From NCBI GenBank assembly GCA_029975215.1, contig JARKPO010000085.1, forward strand, positions 1-49,760: a stretch of 49,760 nucleotides of DNA, in the 5' to 3' direction. Made by a program: the position numbers and the translations under genes. This DNA is from Levilinea sp. (GTDB lineage Bacteria; Chloroflexota; Anaerolineae; Anaerolineales; Anaerolineaceae). A model generated the notes under the pieces. It had not been told where the DNA came from and ran no database searches. It saw nothing but the letters and a program-made list of their open reading frames with translations. Below are positions 49,192 to 49,760 of this stretch, piece by piece. The first letter of the stretch is position 1, and each line of letters begins with the position of its first letter.

Positions 49192-49760
49192 ATGGCTCCC
49201 ATCATTCAAATCAAAAACGTTCACAAACGCTTTGGCTCCGTCCACGCCCTGCGCGGCGTCAGCCTGGATGTCGAACGCGGCGAAGTGGTGGTCATCATCG
49301 GCCCCTCCGGCTCCGGCAAATCTACCCTGCTGCGCTGCATCAACCGCCTGGAAGAGTTTAACGAAGGCAGCATCGTGGTGGACGGTATCCCCCTCGACAC
49401 CGCCGAAAACATCAACGCTGTGCGCACCGAGGTGGGCATGGTCTTCCAGCAGTTCAACCTTTCCCTCACCTCTCCGTGGTGGATAATATCACCCTGGCCC
49501 AGCGCATCATCCGCAAGCGGGAGAAAGCCGAAGCAGAAGAAAACGCCATGCAGCTGCTCAATAAGGTGGGCATCCCTGAAAAAGCCAACGCCCTCCCCGG
49601 CCAGCACTCCGGCGGCCAGCAGCAGCGCGTGGCCATTGCCCGCGCCCTGGCCATGAACCCCAAGATCATGCTCTTCGACGAGGCTACCAGCGCCCTCGAC
49701 CCCGAAATGATCCAGGAAGTGCTGGATGTGATGATGAATTTGGCCCAGGAAGGTATGACC
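49192..49760 (+). pseudogene. Polar amino-acid ABC transporter ATPase (GlnQ-like), apparent frameshift, 3' truncated
   Basis: The frame starts MAPIIQIKNVHKRFGSVHA with Walker A GPSGSGKST and the Q-loop [10 protein letters not shown]. At TTT 49460-49462 it changes frame: with one extra T the next codons read [17 protein letters not shown], the normal family sequence. The second frame carries [15 protein letters not shown] and Walker [16 protein letters not shown] and stays open to the window end. The signature has His where most have Leu. Either this is a one-base deletion in the organism or an assembly error in a T run. The rest matches GlnQ-type ATPases so well that recent damage or error is most likely. 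Confidence 0.9.

Noticed and set aside
1..49760. CRISPR arrays, tRNA/rRNA genes, insertion sequences, prophage
   Set aside because: No regularly spaced direct repeats, no tRNA or rRNA signature and no transposase or phage gene were recognised by eye. A dedicated scan could still find short elements.

Overview
The window looks like a piece of a GC-rich bacterial chromosome, most likely Chloroflexota (Anaerolineae-like). This is an inference. It rests on a fused heme A synthase/heme O synthase, a caa3-type oxidase cluster with SCO, Surf1 and a PCu(A)C chaperone, many Pro/Thr-rich lipoproteins, a MoeA-PBP fusion, and GC-rich genes with short TATAAT-type leaders. No tRNA, rRNA, CRISPR array or insertion sequence was recognised. 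The first kilobase is much more AT-rich than the rest and looks horizontally acquired.

Layout. (1) 1-2150: the end of a type I restriction specificity gene (hsdS), a short possible remnant of another R-M gene, and a membrane NERD/zinc-finger protein. (2) 2160-7686: a TetR regulator divergent from a four-gene operon (membrane protein, hypB, large Fe-S/flavin oxidoreductase, hypA). An 18-bp near-perfect palindrome sits on the predicted transcription start. No hydrogenase structural gene is present. (3) 7845-17596: a GYF_2/HExxH surface protein, two small membrane/coiled-coil proteins (one YtxH), NAD(P)HX repair enzyme, a spermidine-synthase-like membrane fusion, a TIGR01906-type membrane protein, RNase HI, a ComB-like phosphatase and a MalK/UgpC-type ATPase. 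(4) 17700-33080: a candidate 6S RNA, then a respiratory island. Its plus-strand genes are a PCu(A)C lipoprotein, thpR, rsfS and a pentaheme lipoprotein. Its main minus-strand operon runs coxB(caa3)-coxA-cox4-coxC-SCO-cupredoxin-like-surf1-ctaAB. It also has a NarL-type two-component pair, a monoheme lipoprotein cytochrome c and an Rrf2 regulator. (5) 33157-38833: DUF3592 protein, two lipoproteins (propeller-like and discoidin-like), a multi-TM protein and a nucleoside hydrolase. (6) 38930-47236: a tightly packed minus-strand operon of proline dehydrogenase, SDR, UbiA-like prenyltransferase, MoeA, two NodB-type lipoproteins (one with catalytic motifs lost) and a MoeA-PBP fusion, followed by Bcp. 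(7) 47555-end: a polar amino-acid ABC transporter whose ATPase gene carries an apparent one-base deletion and runs off the window.

How parts work together. The island at 17.7-33 kb encodes an aa3/caa3 oxygen reductase, its heme A supply (CtaA/CtaB, Surf1), its copper delivery (SCO, PCu(A)C, possibly the cupredoxin-like protein), electron donors (cytochrome c lipoproteins) and probable regulators (two-component pair, Rrf2). The operon at 2.9-7.7 kb pairs nickel chaperones with a ferredoxin/flavin oxidoreductase under apparent TetR control. It is the best candidate here for an undescribed system.
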